A stretch of DNA of 64,000 nucleotides from Cyanoderma ruficeps (GCA_008694505.1 VZDJ01007747.1:1178001-1242000), one strand, 5' to 3'. Counted from the stretch's first letter, positions 50,101-63,004 are shown. The notes: generated from the letters alone by a model not told the origin. Translations and numbers: made by a program.

Positions 50101-52369
50101 CAAATCCATTAATGCTTAGATGAGGGTGGGAAAAAAGCTAAACAATTTTTCTCAATTGCATTCTGATGGTAGTAACGAGCAGACACATTTATGCACCATG
50201 TAGATTTCCAATGTAATAACCTAGCATATCTAAATTAAAAAGTAGATACCCTAGAGTCATGCAACTCCTCAACAGTACTTCTGTCACACAGAAATAAAAG
50301 AAGCATTTGCAGATTTAATGCTTTCTTGCTTTTGATCACTGGTAAGTCTTATTTCATTTAAAAACAAATCCTATCTCACTTCCCATACTGTGCTAAGACC
50401 TCGAAGATCAAGATGTTTCAAATAATTTTGGTGATACCTAAGGACAGCCTTGTCTTTAATTTATAAAAAATATTACTGTTTGTTTAAATTAGAGGGAGAA
50501 ACCAGTTAGTAGAGTTATTTGCAAAAGCCTAAAAAGTATAGGAGAGGTTGGGGTGGGTTTTGGGGACTCGGATTTTTTTTTTTAGGTTCATCCCCTCCCT
50601 CAAACATAGGTAAAAAAAATGCTGTTGCAACAGAGGAGCAGTACTCCTGAATCAAAATACTATATAAAATCATTATTTGCCTATTAGGGTATCTAATAGA
50701 TTTTTTTTCCATAAAAGATCACCTAATTCTTATTCCTTTATTCTGTGGTTCTGTACCTTGTAAATGGAATTATACAAATAAGTAAATAAATAATAAAAGA
50801 AATTTTTGGACAGCCCTAGAAGACATTGCTTCTGAAAGAAAAATTCAAACATTTAGTTTACACACTATGAACAAGCACTGAATTTTTGAGCATTAAAGAA
50901 CTGCCCAGTACTAAAGTGTTCATCTTATAATTGCTGCACCTCACTAAGTACCAAAACTGTTTATATTCCGAAAATAGAAGTCCATCATTTGGGAATTTAA
51001 TTTATGGAGATCAATTCATATTCTCAGAGTTAGAACCACTGTGTCTAGACAAACCTGCTGCTTAACACAGGTTCACACAATTTCCAACATTAAGTTCAAA
51101 CAGGAAACTTAAAAATTCAACATTTCTCTAATTCACCACAGAGAATTCATCTGCGTGGCTCCTGTCACGAAACTTATCTCAAGATATACAAAATTATTCA
51201 GATACACAACTCAAGCAGAAGTCTAATATAGGTACTTAGTTTCTCTGCACAGAAGACAAGTAGGACTGCTGTCCTATTCTTAAATAACAAACACTTCTAG
51301 AAAAAAAAAATCAGAGGCATAAATAGGAACTACAATTTTTGTTTATTTCAGTAGCTTCATTAATGCATTGTTTCTGACCAAACCAGGCCACAGCAGAAAA
51401 AGACACCTACACAGCTAAAACTAGGCACACCATGTTAAACCTCTGTATTATAGAGTAAATCTTACGTAATTTGTGCCAATACATGGGAGAGGAAAAACAA
51501 AGTTTGATCCTTTGCTCTTTGGAAACTCCATGTGCAGCCAGTGTTAACATTGCTCACCCATTTTTGCAACGCTCTTTAAATGCCAGACCAAAAAGCAACA
51601 TAGAAAGTGAAAATTAATCAACTTATTTGTAGAATGCAGCTTTCTAAATTTGACTGTGTATATTCTTTGGTGGTACAGATGTATTTTCTAAACTTTTGGA
51701 GAAGTTTAAATGTGCCATGCACTTCTGAAGATACTTCACTAGTTTCAAGCCATTAGAGAGTTTGTTTATCAGACCACAGGAGGATGTTTGGGGATAGCTG
51801 TTACAGGGCAATAGCACATAATGATGGTTTCTCAGAAAACCATCTCAGCAACACTTCAGGCTCAAGCATTTTCTGAGGAAAGGGTTTATGCCTAACAGGC
51901 ATAAACATTTATTTTACAAATTCACAAAGATCCTTTCTGAATCCATGTACACCATCAGCATCCATCATCTGTGGCAAGGACTTCCACAGCTGAGCCATGC
52001 ATTGTGCAGAAGTCACCTCTGCTTTCTGTGAGCAAGGCAGCTTAACCTTGCATTAGGAAACAAGTGCATTGTCATTACCTGTTTACATTCTCTGGATCAA
52101 TGGAGATGTTACACGCTTCTTACTCAACCCAGTCTTTGTCATTCCCTGCACAGAACAAGCTCCACAGCTTTGGCCAGCCTTTCACCCCTTCCTGTCACTT
52201 TTCTAGTTCTACCTCATCCTTTTTGAGACAGGGGACCCGGACTACAATGCACCAAGGAATTATGCCATGATACTACAAATTTGTTTTCTCTGTTGCTTTC
52301 CACATGATTCATCCATGTTTTAACAGTAACAGAAGCCATTGTGAAAACAAGTACAGCAGAGGTTATATT

Positions 52370-52381
52370 AAAAAAAAAAAA
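52370..52381 (+). repeat. Poly-A run
   Basis: A run of about 12 A without a recognised element. Confidence 0.8.
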
Positions 52382-52424
52382 TTACCTTATCTGACAGCTA
52401 CTCTTACTGAGCTTTGTAATAAAT

Positions 52425-52465
52425 CCAAAACAAACCAACAAACCAACCAACCCCCAATCAAAACC
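52425..52465 (+). repeat. CAAA/CCAA low-complexity patch
   Basis: Degenerate tetranucleotide units, AACAAACC and AACCAACC, ending in CCCCC. Confidence 0.7.
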
Positions 52466-55330
52466 AGTAATTGGATTGATTCCAGATCAACAAAGTTTCC
52501 CCCAACACATTTATAGCCCTCAGACAGAGCTTTTATCTTTATCATTATTATTACTATTTACCACTCTGGCACTTTTCTAATAATGTAGTTGATATTTAGA
52601 TCTTCCAAGAGCAATGATGTAGCAAAATTATTCAATTCCACATAGACAGAATATTAGGCCATGATTTTTACTCTTCCTAAACTTGGATCTTAACTGACAT
52701 CTTCAATATTAAGCTATAATGATTTACTGTCCTGGTGGCTTGGGATCCTCTTTCTTTAACCATCAGACTAACATGCACTACTGCTGAGGACAGTAATGAG
52801 ATCTCATTGATATCCAAGCACAGCAAAATTTACAGGAGCTCCTCTTTCTACATATTAAATAGTCCAGTGGCAATCTAAACTTTGTTAATCTGTAGGTACA
52901 TTTCCACGCAGTCAATGGGGATAAGACTGAAGGAGTGCATTTTTCTGCAGCTATGGCTGTTACTTTCACAGACCACTGACCCAACATTTACCCAGCACCA
53001 GTGCAGTATTATGCTACAATGCCAGTGCACTTTACAATGCTGCACCAACATTAGGGAAAGCAGTTCCCCTGCAAAAACTTATTTTCACACCTCCCATGTC
53101 AAAACAACGTTCTCACATTTAAGTCACTTTTAAAGGATTTGTTTGAAAATTAGATATGGCCTTCACAATTAAATCAACAAAAGATGACTGTCATTCAGTT
53201 ATTTCTGAAGTACAAAATAATCTAATACCTTTTCAAGTCTTTCAGTATTATCAGCATGCAGAACAGTCCATTAAAGACACTGCTAGCTAGTTTTCTCATC
53301 ACCTCCTCACCCTGAGCCTCTGCCAACACCTCTGCCCTGCTCCCCATGAACAAAGTTTTATATTATTTCTGTATCACCTTCTCATTATCCAAGTTTTGTT
53401 CCTCAAACATTAAAAGCATGTCTGCAGTACAAGTGCCCATAGAGTAATTTTCAGATTTTAAAAAAATACATAATCAGTCTCAGGCACCTTATTAGAAGTC
53501 TAGAATAGCTGACCAGCTTGCCAGCACATGGAGCTAGTTCCTGTTACATACAAATCTGATTTTAAAATCCAAGTTATTAGAAACTCAATTATGTATTTTT
53601 TAAAGTCAGTCTTATTTAACATGTTGGAAAGAAACTTACAATTATAACTGACAGAAAAATAAAATTTCAGTAAGTCTCATGCTTTTATTAGAACACATAT
53701 GGATTACGCACTGTGAACCAAGGTGGCAGGCATTCAATTAAAAAGATCATCAAGAACTGCTCGCTTGACAAAGCCAGAGCTAAGGGAACCACATCCTTCA
53801 TGAAAACAGCACAGAAGATTCTCTTAATTGCTCACATTTAGAATGGGTTTTGATACAAGAGTTAATGGCCACAGCATATGTACTACTGTAATATATTGTA
53901 TTCTATAGGGTACTTAGTTATCACGTTGTATAATGATTACTGAGAGGTAAGTCTTGAAACTTCTGTCCATCACTGAAGAACAAAGCATTTTAAGCAGTTT
54001 AAGTCATCCAGTTAATTCTACTGAGGTTAGCCCTAAAATAACCTTGATGTCTTGGTTTCAATGTGCATTCATTTTTAAAGTCCACCAAGAGAAAAAAATA
54101 TTAAGCAGGCAGAGCCAAGGAAGCAGATGACACCACTATTACATGAAAAGAATGTTCCTCAAAAGTTCAAGCATCTGCATTACTATCCATCACAGTTTCC
54201 CCTTCTAATATTTCAAAGACATTAAGAAGTGCTAATTGTAGTCTTAAGTGAGAAAGAGGAAGTAATGGACTGCTGGAGTAAGAGAGGATATGGCTCCATC
54301 CAACTGCAGACAGACATGCCCTCTGCTTCCTGGACACTGTCAATGTCACAGACTTGCTAACAGTTAACAGAGGTCCAGAGAAAAAGAACCTGAAGGTTCA
54401 CAATTCTACAGTCTTTAACAGAACCTCCAGATGCATAGTTTTTGTAGTTGTAGCTTTGCAAGAAGTCCCCAGCCATGAGCTCTCTTGGATGTACTCCAGA
54501 ATACATGTTTGGATTTAAAAATTGAGCACAAAAGTTAAAAGGGTGAAAACAGGATGCACAACAGGGAGACATTTGTATCTTTGCATTTATGCTTCTACCT
54601 TCAGGTAACTAATTAACTTGATGTGCTAAAGAAGGCACTAGTTGTTTCCATCTCCAAATGACAGCTTTTTCCTCTGTCAGCACACCATTACTCCCCTTTC
54701 AGCTCTTTCCAAATATAAGAGACTTTGGAAACTGGCTTTTCAGGGCCTAACATACCTTCCTGCTTTTTTATGGCGCAAGAAGTATCTAACACACACTATG
54801 CCCAGAGCTGTATGATATCTGAACACATGTATGAACAGAACACACACATGCATCAGGTACGTACAACAGTGTTCAGCATCAATGTAAAAAACAATTTTAG
54901 GGTATTTCTAAGGCCTATTAAAAATATGGAGAAATTTAGGACTTCTGTAACACAGGAAAACAAGAGTTATTAATGTCAACTCCTCAGGCCATATTAGCTA
55001 ATATAGTTGGCTAATAAACACCTCTCAAGTACAGTCTTCACAACTCTGGACACTGCGGAGTCTATCTGACAACTAATGACTACTATACAGCTCACAATAC
55101 AGCTGTCATGTGTCCTTAATCTATTTTGAAACTGCCTAGACTGATAATAAAAGGAACTGCAACCATCATCAGTAGTATCTTCCCAAGGTACACAGAAATC
55201 ACCCATCCTTGTTCCCCACTCACTGTTCCCCCCAGATAACCAGGATATTTCACAGAGCTGCAATCACAGTTTCCAAGCACACTGTAGATCCATCCTTCAT
55301 TATACCATTATAAGGGTGGGATTGAGTGCA

Positions 55331-55892
55331 TGTGCTGCTGTGCTGCTTTTGGCTGGGATAGGGTTAATTTTCTTCACAGTAGCTGGTGTGGGCTATGTTT
55401 TGTATTTGTGCTGGAAACAGTGTCAATAAAACAGGGATATTTTTTTCATTACTGCTGAGCAGTGCTTCCAGTGCAGGGCCTTTTCTGCCTCTCTCTGCCT
55501 CTCACATCACCCCACCAAGGGCTGGGGGTATACAAGAGGCTGGGAGAGGACAAAGCCAGGAGATGTGAACAACTAACCCAAGGGATATTCCATACCATAA
55601 GTCATCATGCTCAGAATACAGACCTCAGGAAAGAAAGAAGGGAGGGACACTTGGAACGATGACGCCAGGCATGACAGGGTCCTGCTTTCCTGGAGATGGC
55701 TGAACTGCTGCCTACCCCTGGAAAGTGGTGATTGAATTCCTTGTTTGGATTTGCTTGTGTGTGTGGTTTTCATTTTATCTCAACCCACAAGTTTTCTCAC
55801 CTTTACTCTTTGGAGTCCTGCCCCATCTCACTGTGAGAAGTGAATGAGCAGCTGTGTGAGGCTGACTTGCCATCTGAGGTTAGACCACAACA
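55331..55892 (+). mobile_element. Solo LTR of an avian endogenous retrovirus
   Basis: The sequence matches, from memory, a solo LTR family that is very common in bird genomes. The marks in order are 'ttggctgggatagggttaat' near 55349, 'agtagctggtgtggg' near 55378, 'gggatattccataccata' near 55581, 'catcatgctcagaataca' near 55603, 'ctgctttcctggagatggct' near 55682, 'gtgattgaattccttgtttg' near 55728, 'ctcaacccacaagttttctc' near 55780, and the terminal 'gaccacaaca' at 55883-55892. It begins TG and ends CA as LTRs do, and its length of about 560 bases is suitable. No gag, pol or env sequence lies on either side, so the provirus has been lost by LTR-LTR recombination. A usual TATTAAA-type stretch before the 'ctcaacccacaag' block is missing. 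No clear 4-6 base target duplication is visible, and the start could be three bases later. Confidence 0.85.
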
Positions 55893-58313
55893 GCTACATA
55901 AGAACAAACTAAAACATTGGGATCTTCCAAGAGATAAAGGGTCTCAAACACAGAATGTAGACAACAGAAACCAGAACCTGAATTAGCCTTGTATTTAGCA
56001 ACATGTCAGAAAGTATGGCATATTCCTGATACGGTCTTCTGACTATTCCATTAATGCAGAATATCGCTTCAGCCCTTCTTTTTCCATGCCTTGTCAACCT
56101 TCCTGATTTACCTGAACACCAGGATTTTGTAGCAGGGCCTCCCTCCAGACGAGCATCCCATAAAATGGTGTGTGTGTGTGTCTCACTGGAGAAACAGTGT
56201 ACTACTTTTCATAGCTGCAGCACAGAAACCCACATCAAGACAAAGTCCCTGCACCTTTTTAAGACATGATGCAGAGCAGTAGTGGCACCAAGGTCAGGCT
56301 GTGCCTCTGGGACATCACTGTGGACCTTCCTCTGTGCACTGCCCTCTCACCACAAGCATACAGCAGAAAGTACATTCTAGTTGCAGTCATAGTTTGAAGT
56401 CTAAATAAAACGTCAGGGTTTTCCATTTGACACAAGTTAATAACGCCACCAACCTGCTATTTTTTAGTCATCTAAAAACTATTACTCTACCCTCAATTTA
56501 AGTTCTTGAACAGTTTACATTTCAAAAGGGTGTCATTGTAGAATAGTATGTTAAAATTATCTGTAACTGCTATGAATGCGCATTCAAAATGGGATTAGTC
56601 TTTTCAAAGCGTATGAACTTTTGGCATGGCACCCACTTTTCATCTTGTCAGAGTGCTACCTGATGCATTTATGTAACTGGCAAATTTTTTTGTTATTGAC
56701 AAAAATGGTTTAGTGCAGCGCTCAAATATATTACGTAAGAGTCATATAAAACCAATTTTCTTTCAAAAAGAGATCTGTATTCCTCTAACTGTCAAAAAAT
56801 TGAGGCTGGAAGGACACTTTTAACTGAGATTTAAGACTCCCAGTACTGCTGTAACTTCGCATGTTTCTAAAAGCCTCTGCCAATAGCCATCACTGCCCAC
56901 TGGACCTGTGTATTTAATAAATTAAGGAAGTTAGAGTATACTAATAACTAGTACACATCCTATGAAACTCTTCACAAAATTGCATCAAAACTTGAATAAG
57001 CAAAGGCTCTAGAGATTAGTCCCAAACTATTGCAATTTTCTTGACAATGGAAACATCCTTCAAAGTAAGTTACAGCTCATGAGAATTAGTTTATTGTAAG
57101 GCAGAAATTCCCCTTCCTGACAACTACAAACCCAAATTTATTGTAAGAACTAGTAGCCAGGCAGTGGAGAAGCTAGTGTCCTTATTCACAGTATAGACAC
57201 TATGGAAACACACTCAGCAGGTGGAAATCAGTGCTTTGATTTCAGTGACATCACTGCAATTTGCGCTAAGTGATAATCTGACATTTAATATCCTTCCTGT
57301 TCAACATCCTCAGCCCCAGGAAAGAATTAAAAACACTTAGTTCATTTCTGTCATTCCCAATTCAACTATCAGACAGCAGTGAGGCGAATGAATGCTAAGA
57401 GTGTTGCAAGCTGTTACAGTTACACATTTTCACTGAGGGCAGAAGAAACTGGACATTGTTTCAGATCCTTCAAATTGAGGGTTAGATAAAAGAAACTGCA
57501 AAGAGCTACCATATGACCCATTTACCTTTGTCATTCTGGAAAACACATCTGCCTTAAAAAACTTCAATCAGTATGATTTATGCTACCTATGAAAAAAGAA
57601 CAATTTAGATTGTGTTCTGTTTTACTTAAAACTCCTGTAACAGTCCTGGGAGCATGATAACAATCTCTGTTCCTTGAATTGACAACCAGATAGTGGTACC
57701 TAAAAGAAACAACTTAAAATGTGATTGATTTCTTGGAGAGATAAGAATTCTGGTTTACTGAAGGTGACTATTAGGACAAGCATCACTACAACATAAAAAC
57801 TAGATGGAGATATTGCAATGAATCATTCCTGAATCAAGGATGAACCATACATCAAAGCACTTCTGACAGTACATTAGAAAAACAAGCCATTGAAAAATTT
57901 CTACTGGGTTCTTTATTTCAGTCTCCCATTATCTTAGAAAAGAAAATAAGAAAATGCATATCTTCTTACCAGTGTAGGAGTAAAAAAAAATTTAAAAAAA
58001 GGATCTTTCATTTAAGGAAAGAGCTGGGCTGCAGATTGAGATGCTGTGATTTCCCAAGACCTCACATACAGTTCCCTCTGGGTTAATACTTACTCAGAGT
58101 AGCCAGAGAGCTGCAAGTGCTAATCCTGATGATGCACAGTTCTTACTAAAGCCATTCTGCAGCATGGCCTGCAGGCAAACTGTACAGATGATAAGGCTGC
58201 CAATTTGTCAGGTATGAATTTAAGTGCAATTTCAACTCTGCACAGCTCCCAATTTGAAAACATTTTTTTTAAACTTCAAAGTTATTTTCTTTCATTTATT
58301 TTTTTTCCCACAG

Positions 58314-58505
58314 CAGGACTGTCATCTTAACTCTCCTCCTACCAGCCTCAGGAACAGAAACTCCCTTCTCTGGACACAATTTACTAAATCCCTGTGTCAG
58401 ACCCTCCCTTTTTACCTGGTTCCCTCCTGTTCCCATGAAAGCAGAACTCAGCAATGGCTCTAGCCCCTCTTCCCCCATCCCTTTTCCTCCCCAGCAGCCC
58501 AAGAG
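58314..58505 (+). other. Candidate noncoding exon
   Basis: A strong acceptor (TTATTTTTTTTCCCACAG) ends at 58313 and a good donor (AAGAG then GTAGGTAAT) starts at 58506. A second acceptor with a long pyrimidine tract, TTTTCCTCCCCAG, ends at 58494, only 11 bases before the same donor. All three frames contain stops, so if the 192-nt segment is an exon it is an untranslated or lncRNA exon. There is no evidence of transcription. Confidence 0.15.
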
Positions 58506-58870
58506 GTAGGTAATCTGCATGATGCTTTCTGTGAGGTCTTCAGGGTGAAGACGGGCCAGTGCCTATGGGCAGAGCAGGGAACCTGTGATTCCACGGCTTG
58601 AAAGGTGCAAAGTGGGTCCATGACCCAGTGAATATAAGAGGTGAGGTGGGCAAAGTCCTCATGCTCATACCCAAAACTCCTTAAAGCACGGTCATACCTC
58701 CAGAAAGCCTGGTTTCCTACTTTTCACCATTCCAAAATCCCCCTGCCTTTTCCAGGCCACCTCACCCACCAGGAACTCGCCCGATTTCTCCAGACAGCCA
58801 CTGCACCTCACCCACAGCCCAGTCTGCAATCTGCACCACCATGACAGGATACCCTCACCACTGAAATGCN

Positions 58871-58882
58871 TATATATATATG
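58871..58882 (+). repeat. Short TA repeat after an N
   Basis: Six TA-type units directly follow the undetermined base at 58870. The true length may be larger. Confidence 0.8.
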
Positions 58883-59520
58883 TAAGAGCACAGAAAAAGG
58901 TTGCCTCATTTAAGTAAAGAAACACATATATCTTATAAAGCATTCTGAAACACACTGTGATTCAGACTTTGGATATTTACTATTACCATTATCACCACTG
59001 CTGCTGCTGTCACCATGGCTATACACACTGAACAAATTCAATTTTGTTTCAGTATCAGGAAAAATACTTCCACCCTTCTCTAAAAGCAAACTCAGGCCAA
59101 CTACTCCCCCTCATCTTTCCTGACCTTTTTCCTATGCTCCATTAAGCACAATATAAGGCAAGTGCCTTTCCTACCAACCCCAGAAGGATCACTTCTTTTG
59201 AACAGCTAGCCTCCATCAGGACATAATTTCTGGAATAGGAGAGGAAACACAATCAAGGGTAAGAAAAGGACTTTCAGACAATCTTTAGGGGAATGTGAGC
59301 TAAATGATGCCTTTCCATCATGCTTTTGGCCAATGCTAGCCCTTGTGAAATAGTGCAAATGAGAAAAGTCCAGTAAAAAAAGACTTCCTTAGAAATCAAT
59401 ACAGAGTATCTGACTGGACAGACAAGCAGAAGTACTGGGCTGCATGGACCAAAAATAGTTTAACAAACAGTTTCTCATTAAACATGTGGCTATATCAACA
59501 CATCATAGTTGAAGCTAACA

Positions 59521-60012
59521 TCTGGCTGGTGACCAGTCACCCCCAGTGCTCACAAGGGCTAAATTACAAAGACCAGTACTTTTATCAAAGATCTGGACAC
59601 AGGAGTTGAAGGCACCATCAGTTAGTTTGCTGATGATGCCACACTGGGATCTGCTGTTGGCTCTTTTGAGGGATGAGAGGTCCCACAGGGACCCTAAATA
59701 AATTGGAGAATTAAAAGGCATAAATGGCATAAAACTGAAAAAAGAAAAACAATGCCTGATTCTGCAGCTAGGACAGAGTAATGCCAGGCACAAGTATAAC
59801 CTGGGAGAGGAGTGCCTGGAGAACAGTCCTGTGGAAAGGGATCTGGGGTGATGGTTGACAGCATGGTCAAGAGTGCGCCCTGAAAGGCCAGAGGACAAAC
59901 CCCATCCCGTGTGCATCAAACACAGCATCACCAGCCAGGTTATGAGAGGTGGCCATCCCACTGTACCCACATTGGCGGGGCCTCCCCTGGAACACTGTGT
60001 GCATTTTGTGGT
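59521..60012 (+). mobile_element. CR1 LINE reverse-transcriptase fragment, sense
   Basis: The + strand follows CR1 ORF2 from the palm region toward the 3' end: 'ctggctggtgaccagtcacc' near 59522, 'atcaaagatctggacacagg' near 59584, 'tttgctgatgatgcc' at 59626-59640, 'caggcacaagtataacctgg' near 59785, 'gtcctgtggaaagggatctg' near 59826, 'ccctggaacactgtgtgc' near 59985. The codons at 59626-59637 read FADD, the reverse-transcriptase catalytic motif with its paired Asp. An in-frame TAG stands directly before it, and further gaps break the frame, so the copy is dead. It is a different, more diverged subfamily type than the copy at 32475. Both ends are truncated. Confidence 0.85.
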
Positions 60013-60731
60013 AGACTTCTGTGCTACAATTGTACTTCTTTACCTAACATTTACTTTTTCCATTCAATTTTTTCAACAGGTGAGAGATATCAGATAAAAA
60101 TGCATTCCATATAATGGATGAAAAAAGCTATGACAACACTGTACTGCCACACTGAATAGGACTGTAAAGAAAAAGGACCTTTCAGACATCATTCTCCATG
60201 GACGTCTGAGTTTCTAGCTAGAGCAGAGGAACTGATTATTAAATTTAATCAGGGTACCATCCAGAGAACACCTAATACAAGCACTTCAAGGGCTGGGTCA
60301 AACAGAATTCATTGCAACAGAACTTATTGCACAAGGGTTATGCAGTGAAATTAACTAAGAGAGGGGTGGGGAATCACCTTAACTTTATCCAATGGCAGAC
60401 AGAAAACAAAATTTAAGAAAGGTATTTCTGAGGGAAAAGTAGATTCTACATCTTAATTTTTCCCCCGCAACCACTTCTTTTAGAGCACTTCAGACAAACT
60501 TTATTAAACCTGTCAGCATTGCATTCCTTTATGTATGGATACACTGTTCTTGAAAGAGGTCAACATGAAACACACAAGCAGGCTTTCAACATCAAGAATG
60601 CGTGCCTTTTGACTCCTCCCATGAAAAAGAACTTTCTCATGTCCTTGTAAGAAATTACACTGCTCATAAAAGAACCTGGAGTTTTATCTTCCCACACTCA
60701 ACTACTCTGACTTCAGCCTTCAATCTCTTTN

Positions 60732-60765
<34 letters not shown>

Positions 60766-60774
60766 TATATATGT
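60732..60774 (+). repeat. (TA)n(CA)n(TA)n microsatellite after an N
   Basis: About 26 bases of TA, then ACACACAC-type units, then TATATATG. The N at 60731 stands exactly at the left edge, so the array length is uncertain. Confidence 0.9.
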
Positions 60775-62946
60775 GCTACACTGACATTAACAATGTAGTT
60801 CTTTAAAAACTTTGGATGCCATAGGTTTTACGCTTAGGCATTTAAGTACACATCAAAAGATACATTTTTCCTTTGAAGTCAATAGGAACACTTTGAAATC
60901 AACTGCTTATGCAAGTGTCCAAATGCAGAGTGGCGTGCCTCATGTTAGGTGCTCAAGGTGAAAAGTTTATCTACATCCTTACTCTTGTAATGAAACCACT
61001 GAAGTGGTCCGTGACAAGGTGCAAACATTACAGAATTTTCCACCTAAAAACACAGCCAGGCACTGTCACAAGAGTAAAGCCATTCAGCTCCTACCGAAAG
61101 ACAGGCAGAATTCCCGTCTACTGACAGTTATGGGATTTTTCCCATGGTCTCTCTTTCCTTCTTCTAGCATTCTCTCTCACAACTGCAACACCTGTCCCCA
61201 CTCTTAGGTGAAGTGATGATATACTGCAGTTCTAGAGAAAAGACAGTCATCTGCTCCTAGTTCTGCTACAGAATTCCCTGAATTTAGCCTGGATTCTCGT
61301 TGAACTAGCAGAAGAGAGTATGCACTATACTACAGATAAAAGGCTTGGAAAGCCCGAAAATTAACTTCAGATGAAGGCAGAAGAACACAAACACGTATGA
61401 TCTTCACAGCACTAGAAGGAATAAGGCATTACATCATCAATGTGTCTGGCTCTGTGATGTAATGAGCAGGTCAGCCTCTTTATCTATCACAGAAACACTT
61501 GTATTTTCTATGTGGCTCCAGGGGCACGCACAGCCATGCTGCACACATTCATGAAAAACAAACATCTGCACATCAGCTCTTGTAAGTACCTACCCATTGT
61601 ACTGACACCTAAAAACATTCAGGTGCCACTGAAAATCTTCTGGCAGCATTAATCAAAAAATAACCTTCAAATATATATTAGGGGAACATGAGGTAAATAG
61701 CCAGTGATTTAGGAGAGAGAAGTTCATCTGACTGCACTCAGTACAGTACCATTGAAGTTGGACAAATCTCAGTTGCTCTTAGCTGGGACTCTGATCCTAG
61801 CATACAGTATTTGGAAGAAAAGGGAATAATGTTTATGCCATACATGTATGCAGATGTGCACACAGACACAACTCCATGGATTACAGCTGCAAAGTCAGTG
61901 TGTACTTAATCCAAAAACACAATAATTTCTCCATTACTCAACTAACATGAAAGAGAGCAATACTGCCATTCCCATATCCACAGGATTTAAAACACTTCCT
62001 GTTCTGCTTATCAAACCTCAAGTCTCTGTATAAAGTTATCAGCTGTAGCAGGATAAGCAAACTATTGAATCTAAATAAAGAAAATTAGCTCTCAACAGTA
62101 CATTGCTTTCAGCATTAGATATACTATGTGCTACATCAGAGAATTTGTGTGGGAAATTTAGATAAGAGGCTGTTCAGTTCTATTCCCCCTTGTTACAGGA
62201 TGGCAGCAGTGCTGAAGCCGATCTTAAAAATCTGTGACTATTTCCTAGAGCTATTCTTACTCTTTCTCCATTTGCAATCAAGACAAGGGCATTTGGCTCA
62301 AGCAGGCAGGCTTTTCTTCAATAAATGTGGTTTCAGCCAGCTTGAAAGGATTAATGAATCCAGGTCAAATTCACTGACTAATTTCATCTGGGAAAAAATA
62401 AACTTAGAGCTAGTGCCACAAAACCTCCCTCAGAGGACAGAACGGCTCCCTCTTTACCCAATACCTCAGTCAGAGTACTGTGGATATGTGAGAAACCTGG
62501 GCTCCACCTAGAACTTCCAGGGCAGTTAAAACAAAGCCCAAGCTATCAGGTGGAAGGAGATGCCATCTCAGCAGTTCAAATCTCCATTTTTATTCACTTG
62601 GACACAGAGTATCCAAAATTAAGTATTTGGCTTCTAGTCAGACAAATCGCTCCACGTCAAGTGAAGCATCACCTTTTTTTTGCCATCTAGAGGTACACAA
62701 AAATTGATCATTACCTTTGGTTCAACATTAATTACCAAAATTGACTTTGTAATTTTATAGGCTTTGAAGTGCAGATGTTGAAAAGACCTTTGCACTGTCC
62801 TGTACAAACTATTTAGTACAGTAGACCGCTGAAGATGAAATCTAAATTTCAATTACTCACCATCTAAAGGAAATACGCACATTTATGCAATATCCTCCCC
62901 AAATACAGTCAAATTGCCTATTCACCTTTTCTAACACTACAAAATG

Positions 62947-63004
62947 TAAAAAAAACCCCAAAAAATAAACAACCAAACAAAAAAACCCCACCACCCCACA
63001 AAAC
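62947..63004 (+). repeat. A/C-rich low-complexity patch
   Basis: Runs of A alternate with CCCC, and AACAACC units follow. It is simple sequence; similar A-run plus CCCC motifs occur at 12-25 and 8665-8676. Confidence 0.75.

Larger units (their letters stand above)
43836..55330. other. Long gene-free stretch
   Basis: About 11.5 kb without a supported gene. A trinucleotide-rich patch (TTG/TTA units) lies at 44411-44447, a 14-A run at 47124-47137 and a 12-A run at 52370-52381. CAAA/CCAA-rich sequence occurs at 52425-52465. The 111-codon minus frame at 44858-45193 and the 104-codon minus frame at 47082-47396 are not recognised; the latter includes the translated poly-A run as a string of Phe, which marks it as a chance frame. 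An enhancer-like AT-rich stretch at about 48180-48290 was noted but not scored. Confidence 0.5.
55893..59520. other. Gene-free stretch
   Basis: No gene is supported apart from the candidate exon at 58314-58505. A short TG run lies at 56168-56180. Sequence from about 58320 to 58860 has more G+C and more pyrimidine than the rest. An N at 58870 begins a short TA repeat. A minus-strand acceptor-like site lies at 57700 (see findings). Confidence 0.5.

Noticed and set aside
55386..55773. Several 60-66 codon ORFs on both strands
   Set aside because: They fall within the solo LTR, which is not coding.
59515..59970. 151-codon minus-strand ORF, the longest in the window
   Set aside because: It lies on the antisense of the CR1 reverse-transcriptase fragment, and its low-complexity, Ser/Phe/Leu-rich product has no domain. 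It is a shadow of the repeat.
59855..60114. Overlapping + ORFs of 80 and 67 codons
   Set aside because: Both start inside the same decayed CR1 and run out into flanking DNA; neither follows the CR1 reading frame in full.
62850..62880. Minus-strand TTTCCTTTAG-ATG-GTGAGT
   Set aside because: A three-base 'exon' between acceptor and donor is not credible.
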